Shown here in pieces: positions 48,301 through 58,342 of a DNA stretch of 64,000 nucleotides. Below the pieces are notes generated by a model, which saw only the letters and a list, made by a program, of their open reading frames with translations, was not told the DNA's origin and ran no database searches. The stretch spans positions 25,982,001 through 26,046,000 of the forward strand of contig CM062217.1 in NCBI GenBank assembly GCA_031216445.1, given 5' to 3'. A program made the position numbers and the translations under genes. This DNA comes from Lateolabrax maculatus. Its lineage: Eukaryota > Chordata > Actinopteri > Acropomatiformes > Lateolabracidae. How positions within the stretch are numbered: position 1 is the stretch's first letter; each line of letters starts with the position of its first letter.

Positions 48301-51300
48301 GGCTCCTACAAAATGCATTTATAATTAGCTTTGCCAAATACCTTTAGGAGGAAATGTAATGCTGCCTAGATTAGGCCTATTAGTTTTCAAGTGGTGTGCA
48401 GTGGGATTATCAGGGCCTTTTCACTGAAAGCTGGCTGCTGCTGCTGGAAACAAGGTTGATGAGAGTGCTGAGACTGAACCAAAGCAGTGAAGTTGCAGGC
48501 TCTGTAAACACACTTTGAGCCATTGTTGAGATGAAAATATTGATTAGTGCAACTTTAGGATTAGGTAAAGACCGTGGCTTCTACTTCTTTGGACTTTATC
48601 AAGACCACCATCTTTTCCTAACCTCAGACAAGTGTTTTTCTGTACGTTACCTTAACATAACCACAGTTTAGTTACCATGAGCAGTTTGCAGGACCAAATT
48701 AATTATGTTGACAGTCAACATTTTGCAGATAAGTTCAGTATGACTATTTACTTTTTTTTTGTTGATAACACACGTAAGTCATGACAGTATTAAGTTTCTT
48801 CATTGTTTTTATAGAACACTGACGTCACATCTGGGCAAGCCACTGTACCAACTTTTTTATCTGTAAAAATGTCTACACTGTTTAGCCCATCCTGTCCCTT
48901 TGGCTGAGAGCCACTTAACAGGCCTCTGTCTGTCAACCTGATGAGGTTTAACCCACAGCGGCCTTGGTCTTGTGAAAAATGGTTGGTGGTAAAAACAAAA
49001 ATATTGCATAAACAACAATATAATTTTTTTTTACTATCTCCGTCCCAACAAATTGAGTGAACCACTCAATGTACTCCAGTGATGTTATGTACTGGGCTAG
49101 ACTTTTAGTCATTCGTGTTACTTCAAGTATCACTGTGACTTTCTTACTAAGGCAACAAAACCCAGAAGTTGAGTTTCAATTGGGCTCTAATTTTAAGGAG
49201 TGAGGGTTGCTGTGAAGACATGTGACTGTTAGGGTCTAAAGTCTCTTCTGGGGTCTCAGGATCAGTTATCAGGGCTGTAGTAATGCACATCTCTGGCATT
49301 CGAACGAACCAAAACAAAAGGGACAGTGAAAGAAACAGGGACAGAAAAAAATGGCAAAAAGTAAGCAGCTTTCATGTCTCAGAAACTGCCAAACCTTTTC
49401 ACATTGATACAAGAGGTAGACATTTCAGCACTTGTTTTCAGAAAAACATCACACTGACTAAAAATAGTACATCCTCCAGACCCTTTGTTTTAAGGCCACA
49501 ATGGAAATGTGTGGGAGACAATGAAAAGTGCATGATGTGTCACGATTGGATCAGACAGATTTCAAAAATGGAAAACAAAAAGCCTCTGAAATTGTGGAAC
49601 ACAAAACCCCATCCGCTGGAGGTTTCAAGAGACTAGCGGTGGTCAGAGGGGAACACTCAATCCAGCATCTTTTTTTGATTAAAATTAGGGCTGTCAATCG
49701 ATTACATTTTAAAATCTAATTAATTACGTGAGACACTGATTAATTAATCAAATGAATAGCATATATTGATATTTTCTTGGAAAAGCCCCCAACTAAGGAT
49801 ATTTCAACTCAAAAACATGACATTATGGTTGCACATGACTAAGGCATAGAATAGAACTATCAAAGGGGGGCATTAAAAATCAATAAATTGTTTTATTTCC
49901 AATAGATCTTCCAAATACATATATTTTTATCATTGAACATTTGTCTGTCACCTAAAACAGCCTAAATGTGTCTTTTTTAATTTCAATTTTTTTTTATTTA
50001 ATAAGCTCATTACCCATTGTGATGCTTATAGCTGGAGTGCAGAACTTTTGTCTCTGGCAGTGATCCCGGGAAGCAACAAAAATACTCCTTTTGAAACTCA
50101 ATACAACAGTTGGGCAACGAAAATAAAACCAAATGAGCCCCTTTTTTAAATAAACAAGCTTAGTGCTTCTGCAACAACTCTGGAGTTACCTCCTGCAGTC
50201 CAGCTGGATCGGTTTCTGGTTTGGCTTAATCAGCAGTGAGTGAACTTGTCTGGTGAGGGCTTGAATATAACGGACGTTCATTATATGTAAAAGTCCTGCA
50301 CTCCACTTTAAGTGATGACCACACTAACCATGGTCTTTTTTTAACTGTTTACATGCTCAACTGATGGTTGGAGCTGAGGGACACACGGTGTCAGAGGGGT
50401 GTGTTTGTGAATTCACTCCGGTGGTGTCAGTGGCTCCCCAAGTGCTGCTCTGATATAATGACATTATATGCATTAACTTGCATTAATTTTTTTTAACATG
50501 TTAATTGTTTTGTAATAAATTAATTGAAATTAACAAATTCATTTCCTAATTAAAATGCATAGATGTATGTTTGTAATGTCATTTAGAACTATTTTACTCA
50601 TTTAATTATTGTTCATTTTAGTCTATTCTCAGTCCAAAGAAAAATAAATTGAAGAATAATATCACTCCCATTAGTAACTCCAGTTGTATTTCCCAACTTC
50701 TTTAAGCTTGTTAGACCTTACTCATTTGACATGATTGCAGCTAGATTCACTTAGATACTCTTAATGTGCAGATAAAATGTCTGATAACATCAAAGTAGTA
50801 ATATTGCTTTAACAAAAACCTGCAGTGAGTGATTTAAATGGTCAGCCTGCTGAAAGTAACACTAGTGTTTCTTTCATCCGCAGACCTTGGAAAATCACAT
50901 TAATGTCAGCATGCTGGCCTGCATGTTCTCGTGGCTTATCCCAGCTGTTTGGCTGCTGCTTTTTGTCTCATTTTCAGTATCAAAGGATTGGAGATGAATT
51001 TAGTCAATAAGTCTGTTACTTTTTCCTCCCAAGAAGCGCCGTCATGAGCTTACATTGTGGGCAGAGACACATTACTAAAATACAAGAAGTCAAGCATCTA
51101 AATCAAGGGAATGAGCTGCTTTAGTAATCAGGAGCCTGATTCCACTGATGCAGGTATGTCTTTAAGTAAGACTGCATTATAACACAAATTACTTTCATTC
51201 GTCCGTCATCACATTGTTTGTTTTTACACAGTTTTTAAAGATTTCATAATTAGTCTAATTCACCAATTATTAGATTGCTGGAGAGGAATCTGCTCCATAT

Positions 51301-54300
51301 AAGACCTGACTCTGACCCTTATTCGCTCTGTTTCCTGGTGTCTTTGCCATGTCTCCACCAGCGCATGTGTGAGTCACAGTGACAGTCAGTGCCGTGGCCT
51401 CAAAGCCTCCGCTAATTCTGTCCCTTTCTCATAAAACAACTAAATGATATGACAGCAGATGCACAAGGCAAGGGGGCTTCAGCGGGTTAAATAAAAAAGC
51501 TGAAAAGGAGAATGAAAAAAATCAAGGAGAAATGATGAAAGAGCGCCGTGATTCAACGCACCAGGCAAAAGTTCAACACAATGTCTCTATGCCAGCAGAC
51601 AGGATGGCATTGTTACTCAGAGTCACTGTTTGGTATAATACCCCTAGATCAAATAAGAACAAAAAATAGTCAAATCTGATGGAAGAAAGCTGATGGCAGA
51701 GGATCGTGGGTGCAGATATTGTTTGTGTGCTAGCCTGGACCAGCCCACTACCCTAGGAATCACGTTTCTATTGGATAATTCCGCACTTCACTATTTACAT
51801 CCAATGCCAGCCACCCTAAAAGAAAGAATGAAAGTGAGCCTTATAATACTGGCCAGCTTCTCATCCAAACACTGGGCTTTGATACTTATGTACTAGCAAT
51901 AGTAGCATCTTGATTCTAACCAAAAAAAGCCACTGCCTTTTAAATGCTGTGCCACTAATTCTAATTTCACTTATTCTTCGCCTGTCTAAGAGGCGTCATG
52001 TGTTCCTAAAGAGTAACTTAAAACCAGAGTTTTGCTGCCCTGTTTAGTTGAATGTTTCAGGTGTGTTGCAGCTCTGACCACAGCCAGCATGACCGGTGGC
52101 TGTAACCACACCCGACAATAATGTCAGGGTGTACCGACACATCCTGGAATACCGTCTGCACTCGCTGCAGTGAGATGAGGAGTTAAACCACTGGCGGTCA
52201 GCAGAAACAAGATTTTCAGGCGGCATTCAGTTGCTCTTTAAGGAGACATTAAAGACTATATAGCACTTTGACAAGCTTGCACTCCTCTCCCAATGCAGGT
52301 GCTAAAGGGATGCAAGAAGCTGGCTATGGCGGTGTGTTCCATGGGTCGGATCCCTGGAGGTTACATCACCAACCACGTGTACAGCTGGGTGGACCCTCAG
52401 GGCCGGAGCGTCTCCCCACCACCCGACAGCCTGGAGGCCAACCAGAGGCAAGGGCACGGCATGGAGGACAGGACGGTGAGAACAATGTGTGTGTGGTGGT
52501 GAGACAAAGAGACAAAAGGTCCAGTATTAATGCAGTTATAGTAGATGTGATTCATTGCGCAATTCAAGATGAATAAAACATCTGAAGACCAGACACATAA
52601 GTGCAGTGCAGTCTTTGAAAGGGAGCACTTTTCTCTGACAGCAAAGAAACTGTTTTTGAGATGGCATCTGTCAGATTCAAAACTATTTATTATCTGGGAT
52701 GATACTGAGGCTTTTGTAATTGTCCTCCCGCTCATGTCTAACAGCAGTCAGTTCAGGACTAGAATACAGCTCTCTGGTGACAGTCAGAATGACCTTTTGG
52801 GGTTGTGACATTTTGGAAGACAGGCTCATCCCCCAACAAAGTCACCCACCACCCCAACAAGCCTCTGACTATAGCTGTTCCCCAAGAGAAGACTTACTCA
52901 CACAAAGTCATCTGAAAAATACAGTTATCATGCTTTCTGACTGCTTAGATCACCATTACACACTGATTTCTTTTGTTAAATATAAAATGCTTGCTTGAGA
53001 GTTAAAAAAAATATCAAGGACAAGCTAATGACAAGCTTAACTATGCAAATTATCATCAATTAGAAGCCTGTAAGTTACATTTGTAGAAAAAAAACAATCC
53101 ATTCTTGCACACTTGTATGTTACCATATTTCAGTCAGCAACCCTCCCTCCTAGATGTGTTTTTCCAAATACATTCTACAAGAAACATAATTGCTGCCTGG
53201 ATGTTCGGACAAGCTTTTTCCACTGAAGGAAGTGTTACATACACTCACATGCAATACATAATAAATCTAATAAATGTCCAGACAGACAATCAAATGAAGA
53301 ATTCCATTCCAAAATGACTATGTCTTTAGTCTTAAAATACATTGTGGTTTTTGTAAGAGCCAGCACATAATCACAGTGCTTGTTTGACAGAATGATTGTT
53401 TAATAAGATTGAACTTTATATTTTAGAATTTAATTTTAATTTTAATGTAAATTTCTGTGACAGCTGGTGTAGAAGTATATGTGATTGTATTATTAACAAC
53501 TTCTTAGAGCCTTGTTTTCAAAGTCTAATTTAGGATAAGCATTAATCAAGAGCCTGTTTGTGACGAGGTGTGTTTTAAGAAACTCCGTTTCTACAGGGCG
53601 ACAAAGAAGGTTTGGATTTTAGGAATTTAGGTTGTAAAGGTTTAAGAACTCAGCAGTGGAGCTATTAGGCCTGAAAGTTAGTTCATAAAAATACGGTTCA
53701 GCATTGCTCCACCCATGAGCTGATTCGGGAAAACTGGATCAAGTCAATTTTATTTGTATAGCGCCAAATCATAACAAAAGTTATCTCAAGACGCTTTTCA
53801 CATAGAATAGGTCTAGACCATACTCTTTAAAATACCAATTGGATCAGTCTAATAGAGACTGGTTTTCAAGGTAATTGCATCAACAATTAGACACCAACCT
53901 TGAGTCTACTCTTCCCAGGGGATCGATGGTCCACTAAGTGTTGCCCTAAGTAGCTGAAACAAAGGTCAAATTGCTTCATAGTTAGACAGCTTTCTGGAGA
54001 ATGGGGAAGGGGGGACTGGAAATCGATGTCCCCAGTGCCAGTGTAGAATGCGTCCAAACACCCTACAGCAGCTCCATGGATAAAACTGCTGCATAAGCAG
54101 TAGTTTGCAGCCAATGCTAGTACCTCTGAATGCAGCTCTGCACTGCTCTGCAGATTTGAATGGGGCTCAGTTAATGGGTGATCCACCCAAAAGCTGATTT
54201 ACGCCTGCTGAATTAATTGTTAAATGCTGACACTTCAGAAAACTGCTTTTATTTTCATATATTCAGAGGAGCTTGGATGACCTGGAGCAGAGCTAATTAA

Positions 54301-56661
54301 AAGGTGAGGAGTGAAGTTTGTGGTCTGAGGCCTGGGAAGCTATTACTACTACAGAGGCAAAGTGGCCTGTCGTGCACAGTAGGGAGCCATGATTTGTTGG
54401 CTCTTTATTTGGAGAACACATAAATCTTTGTCAGTTAACGTGCCAGATATATGCCAGTTGATCTACAGTATGCCAGCTCGCTCTCTGTTTTATGAATCAT
54501 GTCTGTTGGAACTGTTCTCTTGTGTAAGAATTATAGAACTAAGTCCTCCCATCTGTAAGGAGGCCTTTTGTGGGAATTTCACAATTGTTAAATTCCCATC
54601 TGTATCACTTTGTGATAGTTAAATTTAACTTCCAGCTAAAATAAATCTTAAACGGTGGCTTTAAAAATTCAGCAAATTATTTAATTTAAGCCTAATTTTG
54701 TGAAAACATGGTTTAAATAGCAATGCAGTATAGTTTATTTTATTTAAAGCTACACTGATCAATATTTTCCAAATCACCAGTGGTTTAGATGATTATGTTT
54801 ATTGTGAAGGGACAAACCCATAGAGAATTATCACCATCTCTGCAGTTCCCCTCAGTTCTACAGAGCTTTTCAGCCTTTGGTAAGCCTATCTCATTGTTTT
54901 AGTTTTATGGCCCACAAACTGTTTGTACTGATTTAACTGTTCTAACCCTAACCCTGTCCACATAATCAAATAGTATGCAGGTCCACATTGTAATTGTTTT
55001 TAGTCAACTATCCCCCTTAAATTAGACACTGTTGTCAGTATGTACTTATTTGATATGACATATTGCAAAGAGAATTTAAAAAAAAAACATTCAGTGAATA
55101 GTAATCATTGGCATATGGTCAAAGGTGCACAGTGTGAGTGTATGGAACTTCCGATTTTGTTCATTGTGAGGCAGAATTAAGCTGTGCCCCAGTGAGTCAG
55201 TTTGAAAACTGTGTTGGCGTAGGAGGTGTGATGGTCCTGGTTTCCATCATGACAACCCAATCACTTCTTCTCCTTCCCATTAAAAGACAGGGCACTCTGT
55301 GCCACAACACTCTGACAATTTGGTGGTGGAGAACACTCCAGAGTGGCTCTGTTATAAAGGCTTCTCCCAGGAGGAAACCAACATCCTTGTGTAATATCAG
55401 GTCCAGAATCTACACACATTTAATACACAATGTGTAGAGTTATTGCCTCAAGTAATCATTTTACACTGCTGGTCTTGCAGCTAATAGAACATAGATTAGA
55501 AAATTGATTAATCTATTGGTATTTATCACAGATCATATTCAATCAATAAAATTCATTTCACTTTGATTTGGCCAAAAACTAAAGTGATTTCCACGTATCC
55601 TTCATTATGAGACAGTGTAAGACATACACATACCGTTATCTCTGCATGGGTTTTTAGGGTTTGACGAGCCAACTAACGCAAAGAAAGCCTGGCTATGTCG
55701 AACTTGCGTCGTAGTACACTCCTCTGGTTGGTTATTTACAGACAGCCTAACACTACCTGGTGATTCGATCAAATATGTATGGATGTCCAGATAAGCAATG
55801 TCTGGCCACTGTGTTGTGTCATTGAGCCACTTAGAGCAAAATAATTATGAGACATACCTATAAAACAAAGGTTTGTTGAAACTTCCTGTCTAGAATATGG
55901 TACTACTGTATATCAGTACTATATAGATATATATTAACATTTTAAATGAGCTGCCTCACCTTAAAGTGATGCGGTCTGGTTCATGTATTTGTAGCAATGT
56001 TTCTGACGTGAAGGTGAGCAAATAAATATAAATAAGTTTGGCTGCTGTACAGCTGCTCAAAGCCTGCAGCGTCAACCTCATCATTCACCAGAGTACTGTC
56101 AAGTAGCACAGATCCATTCTGCTCAAGCATGTTATCATATAGTTACTGAAATATTAATAGCAGCATAAATATTTTCTGCAGGCACTGATGAGCTGTTGCA
56201 GTTCCACATACTATAAGAAGAACCCTAAATAAGCTAGAAACACTCAGAAAACATATATGCTCTGCTATAGCTAAATCTAGGTGTCAATGATATTCACTGT
56301 AGAGAAATACATTTTTGGTACACACAGATTTGCTGATTGCAGAGTGAGCTACTGCCACCACACTTGATGAGAGTTTGCATAACATGTGCATCATGACAGT
56401 TTTTCTTAAATCTTTTTGCTGACACCAAAATATGACCCCTGTGAGTGCCTAACATCATGCTTCATGTTTGTTGTACCATTTTTACACAGAATAGTTTGGT
56501 TTATTGACATGTTGAATGTCTTGTCTCCCATATAGGTAAACCTGAATATGGATGATGGTCGCTCTCTGGGTCTAATGATCAGGGGTGGTGCTGAGTATGG
56601 ACTGGGGATCTACATCACTGGAGTGGACCCTGGATCTGCTGCAGACGCTGGTGCACTAAAG
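21672..56661 (+). CDS. whrn: Whirlin, 5' part (first three coding exons)
   Basis: Whirlin is a PDZ scaffold of the Usher type 2 complex. It organises stereocilia tips and ankle links in hair cells and the periciliary region of photoreceptors. Joined exons 21672-22382, 52299-52475 and 56536-56661 encode 338 residues, all phase 0. Harmonin-homology domain about 24-108 (LSANVRRLHNALNLLL; LLPMLRLVIPRSDQLLFDQY). PDZ1 about 169-252 with the ligand loop GLGF at 182-185. PDZ2 begins near 297 with SLGLMI at 306-311 and is cut off by the window. Long stretches such as FSIRGGSEHGVGIYVSLVEP are as remembered for human whirlin. The remaining PDZ2, proline-rich region and PDZ3 must lie beyond 64000. Fish have two whirlin genes (whrna, whrnb); which one this is was not resolved. 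Confidence 0.96.
22983..23345 (+). repeat. Possible fish dispersed repeat
   Basis: Starts ACAGGGTCAGTTCACCCAGC and continues through GAGGTGAACCAAATTCCGTT, reminiscent of a common teleost interspersed element. No second copy in the window supports it, so confidence is low. Confidence 0.3.
25292..25440. repeat. Repeat fragment shared with 63597-63633
   Basis: GTCTAGTGCAGATGAGAGT and the following GGTAATTAAATA nearly match 63602-63633. Similarity ends quickly, so this is probably a deleted relative of the larger element at the right edge. Confidence 0.45.
25610..25663. repeat. Poly-A plus (TAA)n microsatellite
   Basis: A run of 21 A followed by about 10 TAA units, possibly the old tail of a + strand retroposed element, though no body was recognised upstream. 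Confidence 0.85.
26190..26589 (+). mobile_element. MITE-like element, TAGCCTGG ends, copy 1
   Basis: Begins TAGCCTGGGAACCAGACGAA and ends GTCTGGCAATGCCAGGCTA, imperfect terminal inverted repeats. About 400 bp with no transposase. Internal motifs TCTAAAAGAAGAA and GCACTT are shared with 30759-31116. A right-end fragment in reverse lies at 58263-58342. The superfamily is not known to me. Confidence 0.65.
30151..30570. repeat. AT-rich repeat with internal inverted and direct repeats
   Basis: CTTTATAAACAGCTTATAAA, ATGCTTTATAGATCTGTT and the opposing AACAGATCTATAAAGCTTAG form inverted partners (about 30222-30239 and 30401-30420). ATTATTCACAACTCAACAACAC (split here as two parts) recurs as ATTATTCACAACTAAGGAAC at 30527. 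It is related to 2487-2605. It may be a non-autonomous foldback element. Confidence 0.5.
30759..31116 (+). mobile_element. MITE-like element, TAGCCTGG ends, copy 2
   Basis: Starts TAGCCTGGGAACCAGACGAA, the same 20 bases as copy 1, and ends TTGCCAGACTA, near-inverted. Middle motifs match copy 1 in order. No transposase frame. Confidence 0.6.
31257..31545 (-). mobile_element. Possible LTR-type repeat (antisense)
   Basis: On the plus strand it has the GACAGG, AAACAGGCAAGGGCCAATAC, GATCAGGCAAAGGGG and GCAGGCAGGGGTTCATGC style of purine-rich wording. I associate this with antisense copies of common fish gypsy-like LTRs. The region 39200-39690 has the same style. Ends and target duplication were not found. 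Confidence 0.35.
31609..32300 (+). repeat. Fish dispersed repeat (TTTATTTGTATAGCGCCAAA), long copy
   Basis: Begins TCAATTTTATTTGTATAGCG, then ATAACAAAAGTTATCTCAAG, GACAGTGGCGAGGAAAAACT and CAGGCTCTGGGTGGGCGGCC. I know this order as a widespread teleost interspersed element. The open frame at 31792-32151 is inside it and is not a gene. A truncated copy lies at 53743-53830. Confidence 0.7.
32658..32694 (+). repeat. 36-bp direct repeat, first copy
   Basis: TTAGAAACTCTGACAGAATT followed by TTAAACCCGAGGACTCT. A near-identical copy is at 33701-33736, about 1 kb away in the same orientation. Confidence 0.7.
33701..33736 (+). repeat. 36-bp direct repeat, second copy
   Basis: TTAGAAACTCTGACAGAATA followed by TTAAACCCGGAGACTCT, differing from 32658-32694 at a few positions. 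Confidence 0.7.
34405..34590 (+). repeat. Copy of the 7843 repeat family
   Basis: CTGCAGCTCCCCTCTGCTTT, AGAGCTTTATTGTGAGTTTC and AGCTCATTG follow the family order seen at 7962-8010. Confidence 0.6.
34595..35125. repeat. Fish dispersed repeat ending TTTATACATCCATGG
   Basis: A GC-richer block including TGAAGCCAATTTGACATAGC, TTCCCATTGACTTACATTGA, GGGGGGCGGGGCTTATGGAA and TTCTCTTTATACATCCATGG. The last phrase is a hallmark of a common fish repeat. No second copy in the window. Confidence 0.5.
36356..36384. repeat. (TG)n microsatellite
   Basis: About 14 uninterrupted TG units within a wider GTGT-rich region from about 36190. Confidence 0.9.
37864..37900. repeat. C homopolymer joined to (CA)n
   Basis: Twenty-one C in a row, then about seven CA units. 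Length is likely unreliable in any assembly. Confidence 0.9.
38014..38041. repeat. (CA)n microsatellite
   Basis: Fourteen CA units followed by ATATATACAC. Confidence 0.9.
38261..38278. repeat. (GA)n microsatellite
   Basis: Nine GA units after GAAAGAGAGC. Confidence 0.85.
38640..38735 (+). repeat. Possible fish repeat (CTTGAGATG..CATCTCGTTTTCAAGG)
   Basis: CCCCTTGAGATGCACCATCTCGTTTTCAAGGGG (in two parts: CCCCTTGAGATG and CATCTCGTTTTCAAGGGG) is a near-perfect inverted repeat typical of a common teleost element. It is followed by TTTAGTTTAGTTTAGTTTAA, a small tandem run. Confidence 0.45.
39200..39690 (-). mobile_element. Possible LTR-type repeat (antisense)
   Basis: AACACAGGTAAACAG, TGCTGGAACACTTGACACTA, GACAGGGGAACACACAGACT and GACAGGTGAAAGTAATTAG are in the style and order of a frequent fish retroelement LTR read backwards. 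Ends not defined. Confidence 0.4.
44205..44480 (+). repeat. Possible dispersed repeat related to the TTTGGTCCAGA family
   Basis: Paired phrases GACTTGTGTCCAAAGTTGACATT and GTCTTTTGTCCAAGTGGATATTT (44229 and 44345; given here as alignable halves) recur about 115 bp apart. They are followed by AACCAAATTTCATGGAATTT, which resembles the GGTACAGACATTCATGG repeat read in reverse. Confidence 0.3.
45280..45313. repeat. (AAAT)n microsatellite
   Basis: Eight to nine AAAT units. They create a spurious minus-strand open frame of repeated LFIY residues. Confidence 0.9.
47700..47850 (+). repeat. Retroelement-like segment with internal tandem array
   Basis: ACAGAGCAGCAGCCCATGAG, TTTGCTCAAGCACATCAGCA and GCTGGGTTTAAACC resemble the tail of the repeat type at 6004-6165. 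The tandem array 47774-47825 lies inside. Confidence 0.4.
47774..47825 (+). repeat. 13-bp tandem repeat, four perfect copies
   Basis: ATCAGCAGGGCCC repeated at 47774, 47787, 47800 and 47813, a small minisatellite. Confidence 0.95.
49686..50534. mobile_element. Non-autonomous element starting TAGGGCTGTCAATCG
   Basis: Left end TAGGGCTGTCAATCGATTAC with TTAATTAATCAA. The right end contains TTTTTTAACATGTTAATTG and AAATTAATTGAAATTAA. Both ends are ATTAAT-rich in the way of a common fish element, and the middle (about 850 bp total) has no transposase. Exact ends and target duplication not resolved. Confidence 0.5.
52299..52475 (+). CDS. whrn: whrn coding exon 2 (end of PDZ1 and linker)
   Basis: Acceptor CTCCCAATGCAG, donor AGGACG|GTGAGA. 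59 codons: VLKGCKKLAMAVCSMGRIPG, then YITNHVYSWVDPQGRSVSPP and a short linker ending GMEDRT. The human counterpart is ALKGSKKLVLSVYSAGRIPG. Phase 0 both sides. Confidence 0.96.
53743..53830 (+). repeat. Truncated copy of the 31609 repeat
   Basis: TCAATTTTATTTGTATAGCG then ATAACAAAAGTTATCTCAAG, near-identical to 31609-31675. It continues with GGTCTAGACCATACTCTTTA, which the other copy lacks. Confidence 0.75.
54770..54910 (+). repeat. Copy of the 7843 repeat family
   Basis: GACAAACCCATAGAGAATTA, CTGCAGTTCCCCTCAGTTCT and AGAGCTTTTCAGCC match 19735-19800 closely. Confidence 0.6.
56536..56661 (+). CDS. whrn: whrn coding exon 3 (first half of PDZ2)
   Basis: Acceptor TCCCATATAG, donor CTAAAG|GTACCC. 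42 codons: VNLNMDDGRSLGLMIRGGAE, then YGLGIYITGVDPGS and ADAGALK. It should continue into VGDQIL.VNG in the next exon, which I could not find before 64000. Confidence 0.96.
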
Positions 56662-58262
56662 GTACCCCAATTCAATTCAGCCTGTCTTGATTACACCACA
56701 AAACCTGTCCATCATGTGCAGTCTAATGAGAATTGAGATCTTTAAGATGGTAAGGATCGTTACGTGAAGTTATCTAAGAATAAATTATTTGAGGTATTAT
56801 TGTCTACCACTATGTTTGGCCAGTACATTCCTACATCAATTAAAATTCTAGTAATTGTAGTTTTCAAGTAAGATGGCTGCACCCTGTCAAAGCATGGATT
56901 CCCCAGAGAACAAGCTGCAGCTAAAAAACCTCGCTAACGTATGCCTGACCTTACACCACGGGTCATCTAACGTTGTTATTCGGCCATTTTAAAAGTTACA
57001 GTTTGTGACTCTTGAGAAAGACTTTGTTACTACTCGTGTTGCCGGCTTAAAGACGCCCCCTCCCCCATTCTGCGGATTAGCACAACATTCAGCCTTGAAC
57101 AGGCTGTGTAAAGAGTTGTTGACATGAAGAGCTGCAGCACCGTGCCAGCTATCAGCGCTAACACCTGCTACCTGCTTCTGATGAAGCTGTTAGCATTCTC
57201 GCCACCTGCTCCCTATTTGACTGCTAAACCTGTTAGCGTTGCTAACATCTGCTGCCTGCCTTGCAGCCTCAGTCAGGCAGCTGACTTCACTGCCACGGCA
57301 GGCCTGCAAAAATGCTTTATTGGCCATGCTAAATCTCCGCTGTGTGCTTTCAGGTCAGCGTTCTGCCTCAACAAGCAGGCCACTCAAACTCTGCTATTTT
57401 TCAGCCTGCCTGAGGCAAGAAGAACAGATGCCAGTGTTTCCTACCTGTAGACAATATGGCTGAAACCTCAATATGGCTTTCATGATAATATCACACTGTG
57501 CCCTACTTGGGGATAAAAATAAAACATCACAATTATTTATTATGGTTTGGTTCCTTAGTAGTCCAAACTAATTGGGACACCTTGGAAAAATAGCCTTACA
57601 CAGAGAGAAGGGAGATTGAAAAAGAAAAGCTTGAAAGGCATTCTAAAATTTCAAATGTGCTCCCTTTGAAAGATGCAGTGTGACATTTTTCATTTTCTTT
57701 GACAGGGAGAAATGAAGAGGGACTTTTTTTTATCATTGAGGACTGGCTGGTCATGCTGCAGAACTGGAGCTTTTGACAGACTAGGATTGAAAATGCGAAA
57801 GCAGGAAAAAGGGAGAGAGACGAGAGGCTGAAAGACAGGAGGTGCATATAAAAAGAAATATAGTGAATGTAGTCTCACAGATGTGCCTCCATTCACTGCT
57901 ACTCTGCAGCCATTCATTGTTTGTGGATGAGAGCTTCTGTCCATCTTTACAGTGTGTGTGTGGTCCTTGTGCACCAGATTGAGTGATCCTGCCATTAAAT
58001 TGGGAGCAGCAGGCGGGGAAAGAGGCTGTTGATCATTTCCTGGAAAACCATCCCTCTTCCCCTGTTTACATACATCCCTCCCTCCCTGTCTGCCAGTGTT
58101 GTGGCAGTAAATAAGATGGAGGGTTGGCTAGACACTACAGCAGGTGATCATCACCAGGAAAATGTAAAGCATTTTTCATTCAACTAAATCAGTTAGATAC
58201 TACTTAGCCTACTATTAAAAGTAATATCAATTTCATGCCTTAAGGACTTTTTATGAAGGAAA

Positions 58263-58342
58263 TAGCCTGGCACTACTAATACTACATATTAGTCTGGAAC
58301 CTCTCATTTCATTTTCGATTTCCAAGGGGTGTTATCAACATC
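58263..58342 (-). mobile_element. Fragment of the TAGCCTGG MITE-like element
   Basis: TAGCCTGGCA, then AGTCTGGAACCTCTCA, then ATTTTCGATTTCCAA and GTTATCAAC match the reverse complement of the right end of 26190-26589, in order. Confidence 0.65.

Larger units (their letters stand above)
22383..52298 (+). other. whrn: whrn intron 1 (about 29.9 kb)
   Basis: No further exon or nested gene could be supported on either strand. The intron is dominated by decayed repeats (listed separately) and unassigned AT-rich DNA. Stretches with nothing recognised include roughly 23400-25290, 27000-30100, 35900-37850, 38750-44200 and 45400-49680. An alternative internal promoter for a short whirlin form is known in mammals, but none could be located here. 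Confidence 0.6.
52476..56535 (+). other. whrn: whrn intron 2 (about 4.1 kb)
   Basis: Contains a truncated TTTATTTGTATAGCGCCAAA repeat and a copy of the 7843 family. The rest shows nothing recognised. A micro-exon extending the PDZ1-PDZ2 linker is possible but none could be identified. Confidence 0.6.

Noticed and set aside
54266..54304. Possible whrn micro-exon (R-S-L-D-D-L-E-Q after TATTCAG)
   Set aside because: An in-frame TAA follows (TTGGATGACCTGGAGCAGAG then CTAA) and no GT donor precedes it.
57124..57463. Two overlapping frames rich in A, C and L
   Set aside because: Low-complexity GCTAAC/CCTGC-rich DNA similar in style to 27945-28130; no domain, and the two frames contradict each other.
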